The notes under the pieces are model-generated. The model was given only the letters and a program-made list of their open reading frames with translations, did not search any database and was not told the origin of the DNA. Position numbers and translations under genes: made by a program. A DNA stretch of 64,000 nucleotides. It comes from Saliterribacillus persicus (GTDB lineage: Bacteria > Bacillota > Bacilli > Bacillales > Amphibacillaceae). Shown here one piece after another: positions 17,942-26,052 of the stretch; the stretch's first letter is position 1; each line of letters begins with the position of its first letter. Location: contig NZ_QPJJ01000007.1 of the NCBI RefSeq assembly GCF_003337485.1, forward strand, positions 124,001 to 188,000, given 5' to 3'.

Positions 17942-19474
17942 TTAATTACGTTTTTGACGTTTTAAAGAATAGATTTTCGCTTCTTCTTTGAAGGCCTTCA
18001 TAAGCGAGAATACAACCATAATCATAATAATCGCAAATGGGAAGGCGGCAATAATCGAAGCTGTCTGCAGAGCGGTTAATCCACCTTGCCATAATAAAAC
18101 AGCTGCAGTTCCAGACTGTACTACACCCCAAACAACTTTTACTTTAATATCTGGATTTAGGCTACCATTTGTAGTTTGCATACCTAAAACAAATGTAGCA
18201 GAGTCAGCAGATGTAATGAAGAATGTACTGATTAACAGTATAGCTAAAACAGACATAATAGTAGATAGTGGGAAATTCTCCAATACCGTAAATAAGGCTG
18301 CTTCTGAGCCAGCTTCATTCATCACCTTATAGATATCTATTCCATCATTTAATTGAAGAGAAATTGCTGATCCACCAAATACAGAGAACCAAAGTGCTCC
18401 GAAAAGTGTTGGCACAAGTAAAACACCAACGACAAATTCACGTACTGTTCGGCCACGTGATACACGAGCAATGAACATACCTACGAATGGTGCCCATGCA
18501 ATCCACCAAGCCCAATAGAAGATTGTCCATCCTTGTAACCAACTAGCATTATTTTCGTTGAAAGGAGCCATACGGAAGCTCATTTCAGGCAAGTTAGAAA
18601 TATAGCTACCAAGTGTTGTCGTGAAGAAATTCATGATGAAATTTGTTGGTCCTGTAAATAACAAGAAAAACATTAGTAAAATTGCAAGTACAATATTCGT
18701 TGTACTTAGGTATTTAATTCCTCGATTTAACCCTGTTAAGGCAGAAAGCATGTACAATATAGTTACAATTAAAATGATAACCAATTGTGTACCGATATTA
18801 TTTGTAATACTTCCACTTATAAAATCTAGCCCACTAGCAATTTGCTGTGCACCAAGACCAAGCGAAGTAGCAACCCCAAATACAGTAGCAAATACTGCTA
18901 TAACATTAATTACTGTACCAAATCCACCATTCATTTTATTTCCGTATAATGGTTTCAGAGTGCTACTTATTAGACCAGGCTCGCCTTTTCTAAACTGGAA
19001 GTACGCTAGAGATAGCGCAAGTGTTGCATAAACAGCCCATGGGTGAAAGCCCCAGTGGAAGAAACTGTACTGCATTGCTACTCGAGCTGCTTGTGAATCA
19101 GATCCAGAGGTATATGGTGGGTCGAATAAGTGCCAAATTGGTTCAGCTGCCCCCCAGAATACTAGTCCAATACCCATTCCAGCACTAAATAACATACCAA
19201 ACCATGTTAAATAGTTATAATCAGGCTTGTCTCCATCTTTTCCTAAAACAATATTCCCGTACTTCGATACAATTAAAAAGATAGCAAAAATTAAAAATCC
19301 TGTAGTTACGAGTAAATAAAACCATCCAAAACGTGTTACTAAAAAGCCTTGAATTAAAGATGTAACAGCATCTAAATTCCAATCAGGCAATACATCTTCC
19401 GATATAAGACCCCAGGCAATAAATAAGATCGAGATTGCGAGCGAAATATAAAATACCCGTGTTACCTTATTCAT
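17942..19474 (-). CDS. BCCT-family glycine betaine/compatible-solute transporter (OpuD-like)
   Basis: Sodium-coupled uptake carrier for betaine-type osmoprotectants. The 510-residue protein has about 12 helices. It carries the BCCT signature WTIFYWAWWIAWAPFVGMFIARVSRGRTVREF and the aromatic-rich GMGIGLVFWGAAEPIWH segment. Basic residues at the C-terminus (EEAKIYSLKRQKRN) resemble the osmosensing tail of such carriers. ATG with AAAGGATG upstream. Substrate (betaine versus choline or carnitine) cannot be resolved. Confidence 0.93.
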   Translation of the reverse strand: MNKVTRVFYISLAISILFIAWGLISEDVLPDWNLDAVTSLIQGFLVTRFGWFYLLVTTGFLIFAIFLIVSKYGNIVLGKDGDKPDYNYLTWFGMLFSAGMGIGLVFWGAAEPIWHLFDPPYTSGSDSQAARVAMQYSFFHWGFHPWAVYATLALSLAYFQFRKGEPGLISSTLKPLYGNKMNGGFGTVINVIAVFATVFGVATSLGLGAQQIASGLDFISGSITNNIGTQLVIILIVTILYMLSALTGLNRGIKYLSTTNIVLAILLMFFLLFTGPTNFIMNFFTTTLGSYISNLPEMSFRMAPFNENNASWLQGWTIFYWAWWIAWAPFVGMFIARVSRGRTVREFVVGVLLVPTLFGALWFSVFGGSAISLQLNDGIDIYKVMNEAGSEAALFTVLENFPLSTIMSVLAILLISTFFITSADSATFVLGMQTTNGSLNPDIKVKVVWGVVQSGTAAVLLWQGGLTALQTASIIAAFPFAIIMIMVVFSLMKAFKEEAKIYSLKRQKRN

Positions 19475-19842
19475 CCAATCATCCTTTCTATTTTTGTTAA
19501 GTACTATTTACATATACCCTACTTGCCTAAAAACATACATGGCGAAACGTGCGATTTTAGGACAACGTTAAAAAGTTTATCAGAGCTAGTCTGCTTAATC
19601 AAGCCTTTAAACTCAACTCGTTCAACAGGAAAAATGCGCAATAGCTATATTGTATAGTTCATTTACTGTTCAGTAACGCATTAAAGCTTTATCAACCTAG
19701 AGAAGTTTAAATCAAGCTAAGCTTTAGTATTACAACTTCTAAAAGGTTTATTTTGAGGCATTTAAGGGGAGATGACGAAGAGGAAATATGGCTAATGCAT
19801 GAATTAATTATTCACTGCTGTCTGCTTTAATCTTTGACAATA
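19475..19842. other. 368-base gap upstream of the BCCT gene
   Basis: Contains the leftward promoter region of the BCCT carrier. No open frame, RNA gene or clear operator was recognised. Confidence 0.5.
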
Positions 19843-19880
19843 AAAAAACTCTACCTTGTTTTAAACAAGATAGAGCTCTT
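19843..19880 (-). terminator. Terminator of cotZ
   Basis: A 13-bp stem (CTCTA.CTTGTTT type, one wobble) with a long T-run on the minus strand, about 12 bases after the cotZ stop. Confidence 0.88.
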
Positions 19881-19892
19881 TCTTCTGAAAAA

Positions 19893-20405
19893 TTATAATA
19901 CAGATACAGCTGGTAAACATGTGATAGCACAGAAGCAGGAAAGGTCTACAGTGATGCAAATACCAGTGCGTTCAAGATCGTTCACTTGTTCGTTATCGAT
20001 CTGATCACAAGGATCGTCACATCCGCTACCTTCACCATTAAATGTTAGTAGTTCTAAAACAGCACAGCAATCGTCTTCGCCTATTTCATTTACACGGAAG
20101 ATAAAGCTTCTAACACAATCAAATCGAGCTGGTCCGCCACCTTGTGTGCTAACTTCTGCACCATACGCTTGGAATGGTTTAAGATTTTTTGAATACAAAA
20201 TAAATGGTACAGTATCTAAATTGTTCGCTGTTATTGGGGATACTAAACTGCGAATGGATTGTGCACAACTCGTATCACAATGTTGGTCCACCACATCGTC
20301 TTGTGCGTTTGCGATTGCTCTTACAACATCACACACGCAATTATCGGTAAACTTACCACCACTACAACCTGCTACTGCATTACCTGTTTCATGATTTCTT
20401 CCCAT
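19893..20405 (-). CDS. cotZ: Spore coat/crust protein CotZ or CotY
   Basis: Cysteine-rich structural protein of the outer spore coat (crust). It carries the N-terminal CVCDVVRAIANAQDDV block, CDTSCAQSI, VPFILYSKNLKPFQAYG and clustered cysteines to the C-terminus (LSCFCAITCLP), typical of CotY/CotZ. At 170 residues it fits either paralogue. Start ATG with AAGGGAG upstream. A SigK-type promoter lies 40-65 bases upstream. Only one copy is present; B. subtilis carries cotZ, cotY and others here. Confidence 0.9.
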   Translation of the reverse strand: MGRNHETGNAVAGCSGGKFTDNCVCDVVRAIANAQDDVVDQHCDTSCAQSIRSLVSPITANNLDTVPFILYSKNLKPFQAYGAEVSTQGGGPARFDCVRSFIFRVNEIGEDDCCAVLELLTFNGEGSGCDDPCDQIDNEQVNDLERTGICITVDLSCFCAITCLPAVSVL

Positions 20406-20444
20406 TATTTACTACACTCCCTTTGAATAATTTCTCTGACACTT

Positions 20445-20470
20445 TACTTTATGAAGAAACCTTTATAGTG
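20445..20470 (-). promoter_or_regulatory. SigK-type promoter of cotZ
   Basis: On the minus strand CATAAAGTA (20445-20453) matches the SigK -10 CATANNNTA, with an AC-containing -35 about 14-15 bases upstream, a slightly short spacing. Confidence 0.6.
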
Positions 20471-20516
20471 CATGGACGTTTGTCTTGGGTAAGTAATTTA
20501 ATTTATTAAAATGGGC

Positions 20517-20543
20517 ACATCTTTTCTTTACTGTCATATAGTA
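20517..20543 (+). promoter_or_regulatory. SigK-type promoter of cotO
   Basis: AC at 20517-20518, 16 bases, then CATATAGTA (20535-20543), matching mACm-N16-CATANNNTA. Confidence 0.75.
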
Positions 20544-20574
20544 TTGCTATAAAGAGTGGAAAGGAGTGGTTGTT

Positions 20575-21021
20575 TTGAACATAGATATTAATCGTCAAGC
20601 TAAGCCGTTATTATATATAGATCAGCCAAGATTACCTTATCAAGATCCCGAAATGCAGACCATTTTTAAAGATCGGATAATAACAAAACGCCCAAAGACC
20701 AAAAAAGAAAGTAGCGAGGAAGCAAAAAGTTCCGAAATCAGTGAAAAAAATCTAGAGCTGGTAGAGGAAGATCCACCGACAAAAAAAGTTGAAAAAAGAA
20801 GATTCAAGGATTTTAGTCTTGAAGAGAAAATTAATCATTTTCTTGATATGCCATTTCACGTACCTAAGCCTCCTTGTGAAATTACTACCGATGAAAAAAT
20901 ATATAAGGGATATTTAATAAAAAGAAGTGACGAATTTGTTGTCCTACAGACTCCTAATAAAGCTAAAACCATTCCAATAAAAGAAATCGATATAAAAGAT
21001 ATAAAACTTTATGGTTTGTGA
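20575..21021 (+). CDS. cotO: Spore coat protein CotO
   Basis: CotO is a late morphogenetic spore-coat protein. The product has PLLYIDQPRLP at its N-terminus, a charged low-complexity middle, and the conserved C-terminal block FSLEEKINHFLDMPFHVPKPPCEI followed by IYKGYLIKRSDEFVVLQ. At about 148 residues it is shorter than in B. subtilis, mainly in the middle. TTG at 20575 is preferred over GTG at 20566 because AAAGGAG lies directly against the GTG. It is divergent from cotZ. Confidence 0.85.
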   Translation: MNIDINRQAKPLLYIDQPRLPYQDPEMQTIFKDRIITKRPKTKKESSEEAKSSEISEKNLELVEEDPPTKKVEKRRFKDFSLEEKINHFLDMPFHVPKPPCEITTDEKIYKGYLIKRSDEFVVLQTPNKAKTIPIKEIDIKDIKLYGL

Positions 21022-21030
21022 TTAAAATAC

Positions 21031-21057
21031 ACCAATTACCTATAGACGCATATATTA
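21031..21057 (+). promoter_or_regulatory. SigK-type promoter of the 74-residue coat-cluster gene
   Basis: AC at 21031-21032, 16 bases, CATATATTA at 21049-21057: a full match to the SigK pattern. Confidence 0.7.
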
Positions 21058-21094
21058 TAAAGAAATTGCATGCAGAAAGGGGTGAAAGTGCATC

Positions 21095-21319
21095 ATGTCT
21101 GAAAAAGAACCGAAAATAATACATGTAAAAGATTTAATTATAAAGGCAGAAAACGTTCGGGTGGAATCGACTCTTGGACGAAGAGATCCTCTTTTTGGAG
21201 GGAAGCGAGATCATCATGCTGTAAAAGAAGAAAGCGAAGAAAGGTCAGAACGAAAGGAAAAGCATGAAGGAAAAAATGAATCAGATGATAAAGATCATCG
21301 TCCTTTTTCTTGGTTATAA
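21095..21319 (+). CDS. Small charged protein, putative spore-coat-associated
   Basis: Not a family recognised with certainty. The 74 residues are strongly charged and hydrophilic, with LGRRDPLFGGKRDHH in the middle, a Glu/Lys/Arg-rich stretch and an aromatic end PFSWL. No membrane segment or signal peptide. AAAGGGGTG stands 10 bases before the ATG. A SigK-type promoter and position directly after cotO suggest mother-cell expression and a place in the coat. That role is inference. Confidence 0.65.
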   Translation: MSEKEPKIIHVKDLIIKAENVRVESTLGRRDPLFGGKRDHHAVKEESEERSERKEKHEGKNESDDKDHRPFSWL

Positions 21320-21410
21320 TCTTTAATTTTCAAAAAACGGACAGAAAAAGGGTTAGTATGGCGAATATATGGGTATAGAATAAAAAGAAAGGAAAATGGG
21401 AGGGATTGTA

Positions 21411-21716
21411 ATGGGATATATTATACCGGTAGAAAATTACCAATACCAACAATATCAACAACGCGTTTCACAACCTGCTCGTGACCCATTTCCAATCGAA
21501 CGTCTTTACCCTATTCCACATCAACAACCCTATAACGATGAGGAAAGAGTTGCCGACAATCGTCAGGATAACGAGCATCGTAGAGAATCGGAACAAAAAA
21601 GACAGGTTACATCATATGTAGCAATAAAAAAAGAAGCCGATATATTAGAACCAGTGCGTGAAAAAGTTTTCTCTGAAATAACTGGAAAAGGCCAATTTTT
21701 CAAAGCAGAGGTGTAA
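21411..21716 (+). CDS. Gln/Tyr-rich small protein next to coat genes
   Basis: Product of 101 residues starting MGYIIPVENYQYQQYQQRV, with a Pro/Arg/Glu-rich hydrophilic middle and no membrane helix. An N-terminus of this kind occurs in uncharacterised Bacillaceae proteins, but no function is known to me. The ATG at 21411 has GGGAGGG 6 bases upstream; an earlier start at 21396 lacks one. No convincing SigK promoter of its own; it may be read from the preceding promoter. Coat association is inferred only from context. Confidence 0.65.
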   Translation: MGYIIPVENYQYQQYQQRVSQPARDPFPIERLYPIPHQQPYNDEERVADNRQDNEHRRESEQKRQVTSYVAIKKEADILEPVREKVFSEITGKGQFFKAEV

Positions 21717-21728
21717 CACCCACATATT

Positions 21729-21778
21729 AAAAAAGATGCCATTAAAAGTCTACATAACGACTAAAATGGCATCTTTTT
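21729..21778. terminator. Bidirectional terminator after the coat cluster
   Basis: An extended stem: AAAAAGATGCCATT with AATGGCATCTTTTT, enclosing AGTC/GACT. It lies between convergent genes, though 108 bases before the yetF end. Confidence 0.9.
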
Positions 21779-21886
21779 ACGTATTTAATACATGATGAAA
21801 GTGAATATGCATCCTAACTGATCCAAATCTTCCTATAACCTATTCTATAAAGGTAAAAGAAGATCAAAAAGGAAGCTCTAGCATAC

Positions 21887-22564
21887 TTAATACTTTTGAA
21901 TGTATAGTGAATTTTCCCTTTCGTATTCCGCGTAAAATATATCCTTCACGGATGACACAGACTGCTTTTTTAATTCTTTTTCTAACCAATTCATGTCTCG
22001 ACCAATTTCTTTCAGGTTATCTTCGATGACTTCTCCGTCATTGATAAGCATAAATGGTAGATTAACTTCTTCAGGTTGAAGTTGCATATCTTCTCTCGTA
22101 ATAGTCTGTGCTTCTGTTTTTTTAAGAACAGAGACGGTACCATCAGATTCCAAAATAGCGTAATCGACTTCTTGTACAGTAAAAACATCCTTAGATCGTA
22201 GTAAATGTAAAAGTTGATTCATGTCTAGATTATTTTTTTTCATCACTTCTCGTTCTAGTTGACCTTTGTGTATAACAATAGCAGGTTTACCCTCTAAGAA
22301 AGATCTTGTTCGCTTGAATTTTTGTGTGGTTTTTTCTGTAATATAAAGTAGAATTCCCCATAATAAGATAGCGAAGCCAATTTGGCCAATTCCGACTTCA
22401 TCATCATATAATGCATTCCCAACAAGCTCTCCCAATATTAATGCAGAAATAAAATCAAAAGCTGTGAGCTGTCTAATTTGAGTTTTACCAAGGACTTTTG
22501 TCAGTATAAACAACAAGGAAAAACCAAATATAGTCTCAATGAATATCGAACCGAAATTATCCAT
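21887..22564 (-). CDS. YetF/DUF421 family membrane protein
   Basis: Three N-terminal membrane helices (about residues 1-75) with TQIRQLTAFDFISALILGELVGNALYDD, the DUF421 signature. A cytoplasmic alpha/beta part follows, with GKPAIVIHKGQLEREVMKKNNLDMNQLLHLLRSKDVFTVQEVDYAILESDG. Function of the family is poorly defined; spore-related members exist. ATG at 22564 is chosen because AGGAGG lies 11 bases upstream; starts further up would place the ribosome site inside the gene. Confidence 0.88.
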   Translation of the reverse strand: MDNFGSIFIETIFGFSLLFILTKVLGKTQIRQLTAFDFISALILGELVGNALYDDEVGIGQIGFAILLWGILLYITEKTTQKFKRTRSFLEGKPAIVIHKGQLEREVMKKNNLDMNQLLHLLRSKDVFTVQEVDYAILESDGTVSVLKKTEAQTITREDMQLQPEEVNLPFMLINDGEVIEDNLKEIGRDMNWLEKELKKQSVSSVKDIFYAEYERENSLYIQKY

Positions 22565-22654
22565 AAATAAACGAACCTCCTGCACAAGCTCTTTTATAAG
22601 CATGTACAAAAAGCATATGATTCATGCACTTATTTTGATTTTAATAAAAGTAAT

Positions 22655-22686
22655 AATGCTACCTAACCTTTGTTAGATAGCATTAA
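22655..22686 (-). terminator. Terminator of yjcH-yjcF
   Basis: AATGCTA...TAGCATT stem with a further TCTAAC/GTTAG-type pairing just after the yjcF stop. The U-run is modest. Confidence 0.6.
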
Positions 22687-22692
22687 AAACAG

Positions 22693-23115
22693 TTATAAGT
22701 CTTTTATCATGGTAACGTGTGGAATGCCCGCATCCATAAATTCTTCAGAGATAGTATGGTAACCAAGACTTTGATAAAAGCCCTCTGCGTGCGTTTGTCC
22801 ATTTAGCTTCGATTTTAGATAACCACGTTCTCTCGCGTAGTCTTCCATGAATTGAATGATTTGTTTTCCATATTGTTTCCCGCGGTGTGTTTTTAACACA
22901 CAAACTCTTTCAAGCTTTCCGTAATCCTCTACTAAACGAATTCTAGAAGCGGCTATAGGTAATGCTCCCTCATAGCCGATAAAGTGGATGGACTCCTGTT
23001 CCAGTTCATCAATTTCTAATTCTTGTGGAACCTTTTGTTCTTCTACAAAAACTGTACATCTAACGTGGTAAGCATCATCCATTTGCTTTTTATCTTCAAC
23101 GATTTTAATATCCAT
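22693..23115 (-). CDS. yjcF: GNAT acetyltransferase YjcF (ElaA-like)
   Basis: GNAT-fold N-acetyltransferase of unknown substrate. Segments VRCTVFVEEQKVPQELEIDELEQESIHFIGYEG, LERVCVLKTHRGKQYGKQIIQFMEDYA (acetyl-CoA loop) and FYQSLGYHTISEEFMDAGIPHVTMIKDL match the YjcF type closely. At 140 residues length is typical. It starts 3 bases after the yjcH stop, with GAGGAA at the end of that gene, so the two are co-transcribed. Confidence 0.88.
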   Translation of the reverse strand: MDIKIVEDKKQMDDAYHVRCTVFVEEQKVPQELEIDELEQESIHFIGYEGALPIAASRIRLVEDYGKLERVCVLKTHRGKQYGKQIIQFMEDYARERGYLKSKLNGQTHAEGFYQSLGYHTISEEFMDAGIPHVTMIKDL

Positions 23116-23118
23116 GTC

Positions 23119-23850
23119 TTAAAATTCCTCCCCGAACACACTAATTAATATTTCTCGTAAATCCCGTTGCCAATATTTCCAAGTGTGCTCTCCCGCATAC
23201 TCTTTGTACGTGTAATGATCTACTTTTTCTGCTAATATCTTGGATAACTCTCTATTTGGTTTTAAAAAATCGAGCGTCTCACCAGATGTAACCGTCACCG
23301 CAGTTTCTGCTTCGTTTATGCTATGAAAGATCGTTAATTTATCCAAATCTTCGCAATTATGGACGGCGTGTTCTACGGTTTCATTTACAAATGGCGATTG
23401 CATGATTACTTTGCCAAATGTATTCGGATAACGCATTGCAACCATAAGAGCAAGTGTACCAGCCAAAGAATCACCCATTAAAGCACGATGAGCAGGCAAT
23501 GTTTGAATGTGTAATTCTTCTTCTAAAAAAGGTAAAACTTCACAGACAAGAAATTTAATATAGGCCTCTTGTTTTTCTCCATTTGGATGATATTTTTCTT
23601 GACGATCAAATTTATTCTGATAATGAATACCTACAAAAATAGTTGGCTCAATCAGCATTTCTTCTTGTAACTCATCACTTAAGGTTGCGACTCGTCCCAT
23701 TTGTAAATAATCATTTCCATCTTGCATAATACATACATAATAATCCTTTAACGGTGTAAAGGTCTCTGGTAAATACCATTTTATTTCAACCTCTTCTTGA
23801 AGATAATCACTGTTAATTCGTGCATCTCCCATTTTACCTTTTCTCCCCAT
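23119..23850 (-). CDS. yjcH: Esterase-like alpha/beta hydrolase YjcH
   Basis: Putative esterase of the enterochelin-esterase/esterase D type. The nucleophile elbow is GDSLAGTLAL, the C-terminal His lies in YAGEHTWKYWQRDL, and YHPNGEKQEAYIKFLVCEVLPFLEEEL is a family block. ATG at 23850 has GGGGTGA close upstream; a TTG at 23874 would extend it by eight residues without a ribosome site. In B. subtilis yjcG (2',5'-phosphodiesterase-like) separates yjcH from yjcF; here it is missing. Confidence 0.85.
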   Translation of the reverse strand: MGRKGKMGDARINSDYLQEEVEIKWYLPETFTPLKDYYVCIMQDGNDYLQMGRVATLSDELQEEMLIEPTIFVGIHYQNKFDRQEKYHPNGEKQEAYIKFLVCEVLPFLEEELHIQTLPAHRALMGDSLAGTLALMVAMRYPNTFGKVIMQSPFVNETVEHAVHNCEDLDKLTIFHSINEAETAVTVTSGETLDFLKPNRELSKILAEKVDHYTYKEYAGEHTWKYWQRDLREILISVFGEEF

Positions 23851-23929
23851 ATATTCACCCCAATAAATAGACAAATTTCGTCATTATAGTTTATCACAAT
23901 TTAGAAGCGCGTATAGTGGAATATGCTTA

Positions 23930-24328
23930 CTATTTTCGACGCATACATGTGTCTGTTTCAAAATTAAATTTTTCATAAAAAGCATGAGCATCCTTTGTTG
24001 CGAGTGCAAATTTAGTTTCCTTTAATTCTGGATGGTTTAAGATGCATTTTACAAGCCAAGAGCCTATTTCTTTTCCCTGATAACTGGGGTCGATCACTAC
24101 ATCCAAGAGCCATGAAAAGACAGTATAATCACTCACCACGCGGCCGAAGCCAATCTGCTGATTTTTATCATAAACACCGAACACGACCGAATGCTTCATG
24201 CTTTTTCTAATGGTAGTCAATGTTCTATCCTTTGCCCAATAGGTTTGACTTAATAATTGATGCACTTTTTCTAAGTCGATTTTATCCTTTTCATCACTAA
24301 TTACATATGTTTCTTTTTCCCATTCCAA
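23930..24328 (-). CDS. GNAT family acetyltransferase
   Basis: A 132-residue GNAT domain with IGFGRVVSDYTVFSWLLDVVIDPSYQGKEIGSWLV (strand 4 and the acetyl-CoA loop QGKEIG) and HAFYEKFNF near the end. TTG at 24328 is preferred because AAGAAGGTGG precedes it; a GTG at 24337 overlaps the ribosome site. It is separated from yjcH by 79 bases and may be transcribed alone. Substrate unknown. Confidence 0.85.
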   Translation of the reverse strand: MEWEKETYVISDEKDKIDLEKVHQLLSQTYWAKDRTLTTIRKSMKHSVVFGVYDKNQQIGFGRVVSDYTVFSWLLDVVIDPSYQGKEIGSWLVKCILNHPELKETKFALATKDAHAFYEKFNFETDTCMRRK

Positions 24329-24557
24329 TTGATCCACCTTCTTTTTTTATACATTAAGAAATAATTTTTTCACCCAGAAGTCTAATCGACTGAGGTGAAA
24401 GTTAACGTACAGTATAAGAAAAACTAAACCACTTGCTAGAGGACAAGCGCACTAGAGTTTTTCTAATGAAATTATATCATTTTAATTTTGAATAGTTTAA
24501 ATAATATGGAAAAAGTAGGACACACTACGCTTAACTAAGAGCAAAGGAAGTGATCAG

Positions 24558-25235
24558 GTGAGAGTGAAGGGACTTATCATATCGATGATCGGTTTAATAG
24601 CTTTTTTCGCGCTATTTATACAATTAGCTGCAACAGAAAATACCTCTTCAAAACAAACAGCAACAGTAACCCAATTCTTGTTTAAGGATAAAAAAGAACT
24701 ACCATATCCACAGGTTTCGGAGATGGAAAATAAAGACCTGGAGAAAAAAATCAATAAAGATTTTAAGACTTATGCAAAGGCATCCTATACTTCTTATAAA
24801 GAAAATAAAAGAGAAGGAAAGAAGAATGGATTCCCAGCAGATTACCAGGCGGCATACGAAGTGAAATATAATCAACAAGGGAAGCTTAGTATCCTTACTA
24901 GTAACTATATGTTTAGTGGAGGAGCACATGGGAATACAATCGTTGAATCCTTCAACTATGATGAAAAATATGACAAGCGAATTTATTTAACAGATATATT
25001 AACTACTGAAGAACAAATAGAAGCGGCTACTGATTATGTCTGGAAATATGCTTTAGATCGCCCTGAGATTTTTTATCCAGATTTAAAAAAAGAAGATATA
25101 GGGCTAACGAAAGATACGGCTTTCTTTTTTACGGAAGACAGCATAACATTGGTCTTTCAACAATATGAGATTGCTCCTTATGTCTCAGGTAATCAAGAAA
25201 TAACTTTACCAAAAGAAATAACGGAAGGAGCCTAA
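24558..25235 (+). CDS. Membrane-anchored DUF3298/DUF4163-type protein
   Basis: An N-terminal membrane anchor (residues 4-26) is followed by an extracytoplasmic domain. Blocks LPYPQVSEMENKDLEKKINKDF, YEVKYNQQGKLSILTSNYMFSGGAHGNT and FFFTEDSITLVFQQYEIAPYVSG are those of the DUF4163/DUF3298 pair. The same pair forms the extracellular part of the anti-sigma factor RsiV and of PdaC. No enzyme domain is attached, so it may bind a cell-wall ligand; this is inference. GTG start with AAAGGAAG upstream. Confidence 0.82.
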   Translation: MRVKGLIISMIGLIAFFALFIQLAATENTSSKQTATVTQFLFKDKKELPYPQVSEMENKDLEKKINKDFKTYAKASYTSYKENKREGKKNGFPADYQAAYEVKYNQQGKLSILTSNYMFSGGAHGNTIVESFNYDEKYDKRIYLTDILTTEEQIEAATDYVWKYALDRPEIFYPDLKKEDIGLTKDTAFFFTEDSITLVFQQYEIAPYVSGNQEITLPKEITEGA

Positions 25236-25257
25236 CAGCAATGCTAGGCTCCTTTTT
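25225..25257 (+). terminator. Terminator after the DUF3298-type gene
   Basis: A 10-bp stem AAGGAGCCTA/TAGGCTCCTT followed by TTT. Confidence 0.88.
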
Positions 25258-25265
25258 CTTAAAAT

Positions 25266-25850
25266 CTATTTTGCGAAACGATGATTACCAATTGTGATCG
25301 TGATCTCGCGGCTAAAAATCCATTCATTAATGGACGTACTCGGGTTGTAAAAATAAATGGACCCTTGTCCTTGTCCTCTAAAAGCAATAGCTTCCTCGAC
25401 TGCTCGCTTCGTTTCAGCATTCGCACTTCGATTAATTTCTCCGTTTTTAACAGGACTGAAAGCATAATGTACTCCATTGTTATAGGTTTCATATACCACC
25501 CCGCGAACGGTATTAGGGAAATCTGCATGATCCACTCTATTTAAAATAACGGTGGCTACGGCAACTTTCCCAGCATATGGTTCTCCTTTTGCTTCAGCGT
25601 GTACAAGACGAGCGATAAGTGCTTTATCATTTTCAGAGATTGCTGTAGGAAGTGTTAATACCTCACCTGGATAAATAAGGTTACTATTTCCATTTAGACT
25701 TTTTAGACTGTTGACAGATACATTCTTCGACGCTGCAATTTTCCATAAGGAATCACCTGATTTTACTGTATAAGCATCAGCTTCTGCGGGTGAAATCAAA
25801 ATACCAACTAAGAGAAATAAACCTAAAATAAATCCAAAACGATTTTTCAT
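25266..25850 (-). CDS. LysM plus SleB/CwlJ-type cell-wall hydrolase
   Basis: Secreted peptidoglycan hydrolase related to YkvT and the spore-cortex enzyme SleB. A signal peptide (residues 1-26, ending AEADA) is followed by one LysM repeat (27-70, YTVKSGDSLWKIAASKNVSV) and a Hydrolase_2 domain (77-194: ARLVHAEAKGEPYAGKVAVATVILNRV with the catalytic Glu in HAEA, and YNPSTSINEWIFSR). Length 194. ATG with AGGAGG 8 bases upstream. Convergent with the preceding gene. Confidence 0.9.
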   Translation of the reverse strand: MKNRFGFILGLFLLVGILISPAEADAYTVKSGDSLWKIAASKNVSVNSLKSLNGNSNLIYPGEVLTLPTAISENDKALIARLVHAEAKGEPYAGKVAVATVILNRVDHADFPNTVRGVVYETYNNGVHYAFSPVKNGEINRSANAETKRAVEEAIAFRGQGQGSIYFYNPSTSINEWIFSREITITIGNHRFAK

Positions 25851-26052
25851 TAAACTAACCTCCTAATAATAGTTTCTAAGGAATAGGTTAGCAGTTGTAA
25901 CATAAAGCTTCAGCAAGCTATATTTTCCAATTATAAAAAGTGTTTACAGGACTAAGGACAGAAAATTTAACCAATGAAAAGACAGTGACCAAGATCGACC
26001 ACCCACACCAAATATAACCTGAAATATGACATTTGTTATCATCTTGTCATGT

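Noticed and set aside
24416-24463. Inverted repeat AGAAAAACT/AGTTTTTCT between the acetyltransferase and DUF3298-type genes
   Set aside because: Long loop and no clear T-run in either direction; too weak for a terminator or operator call.
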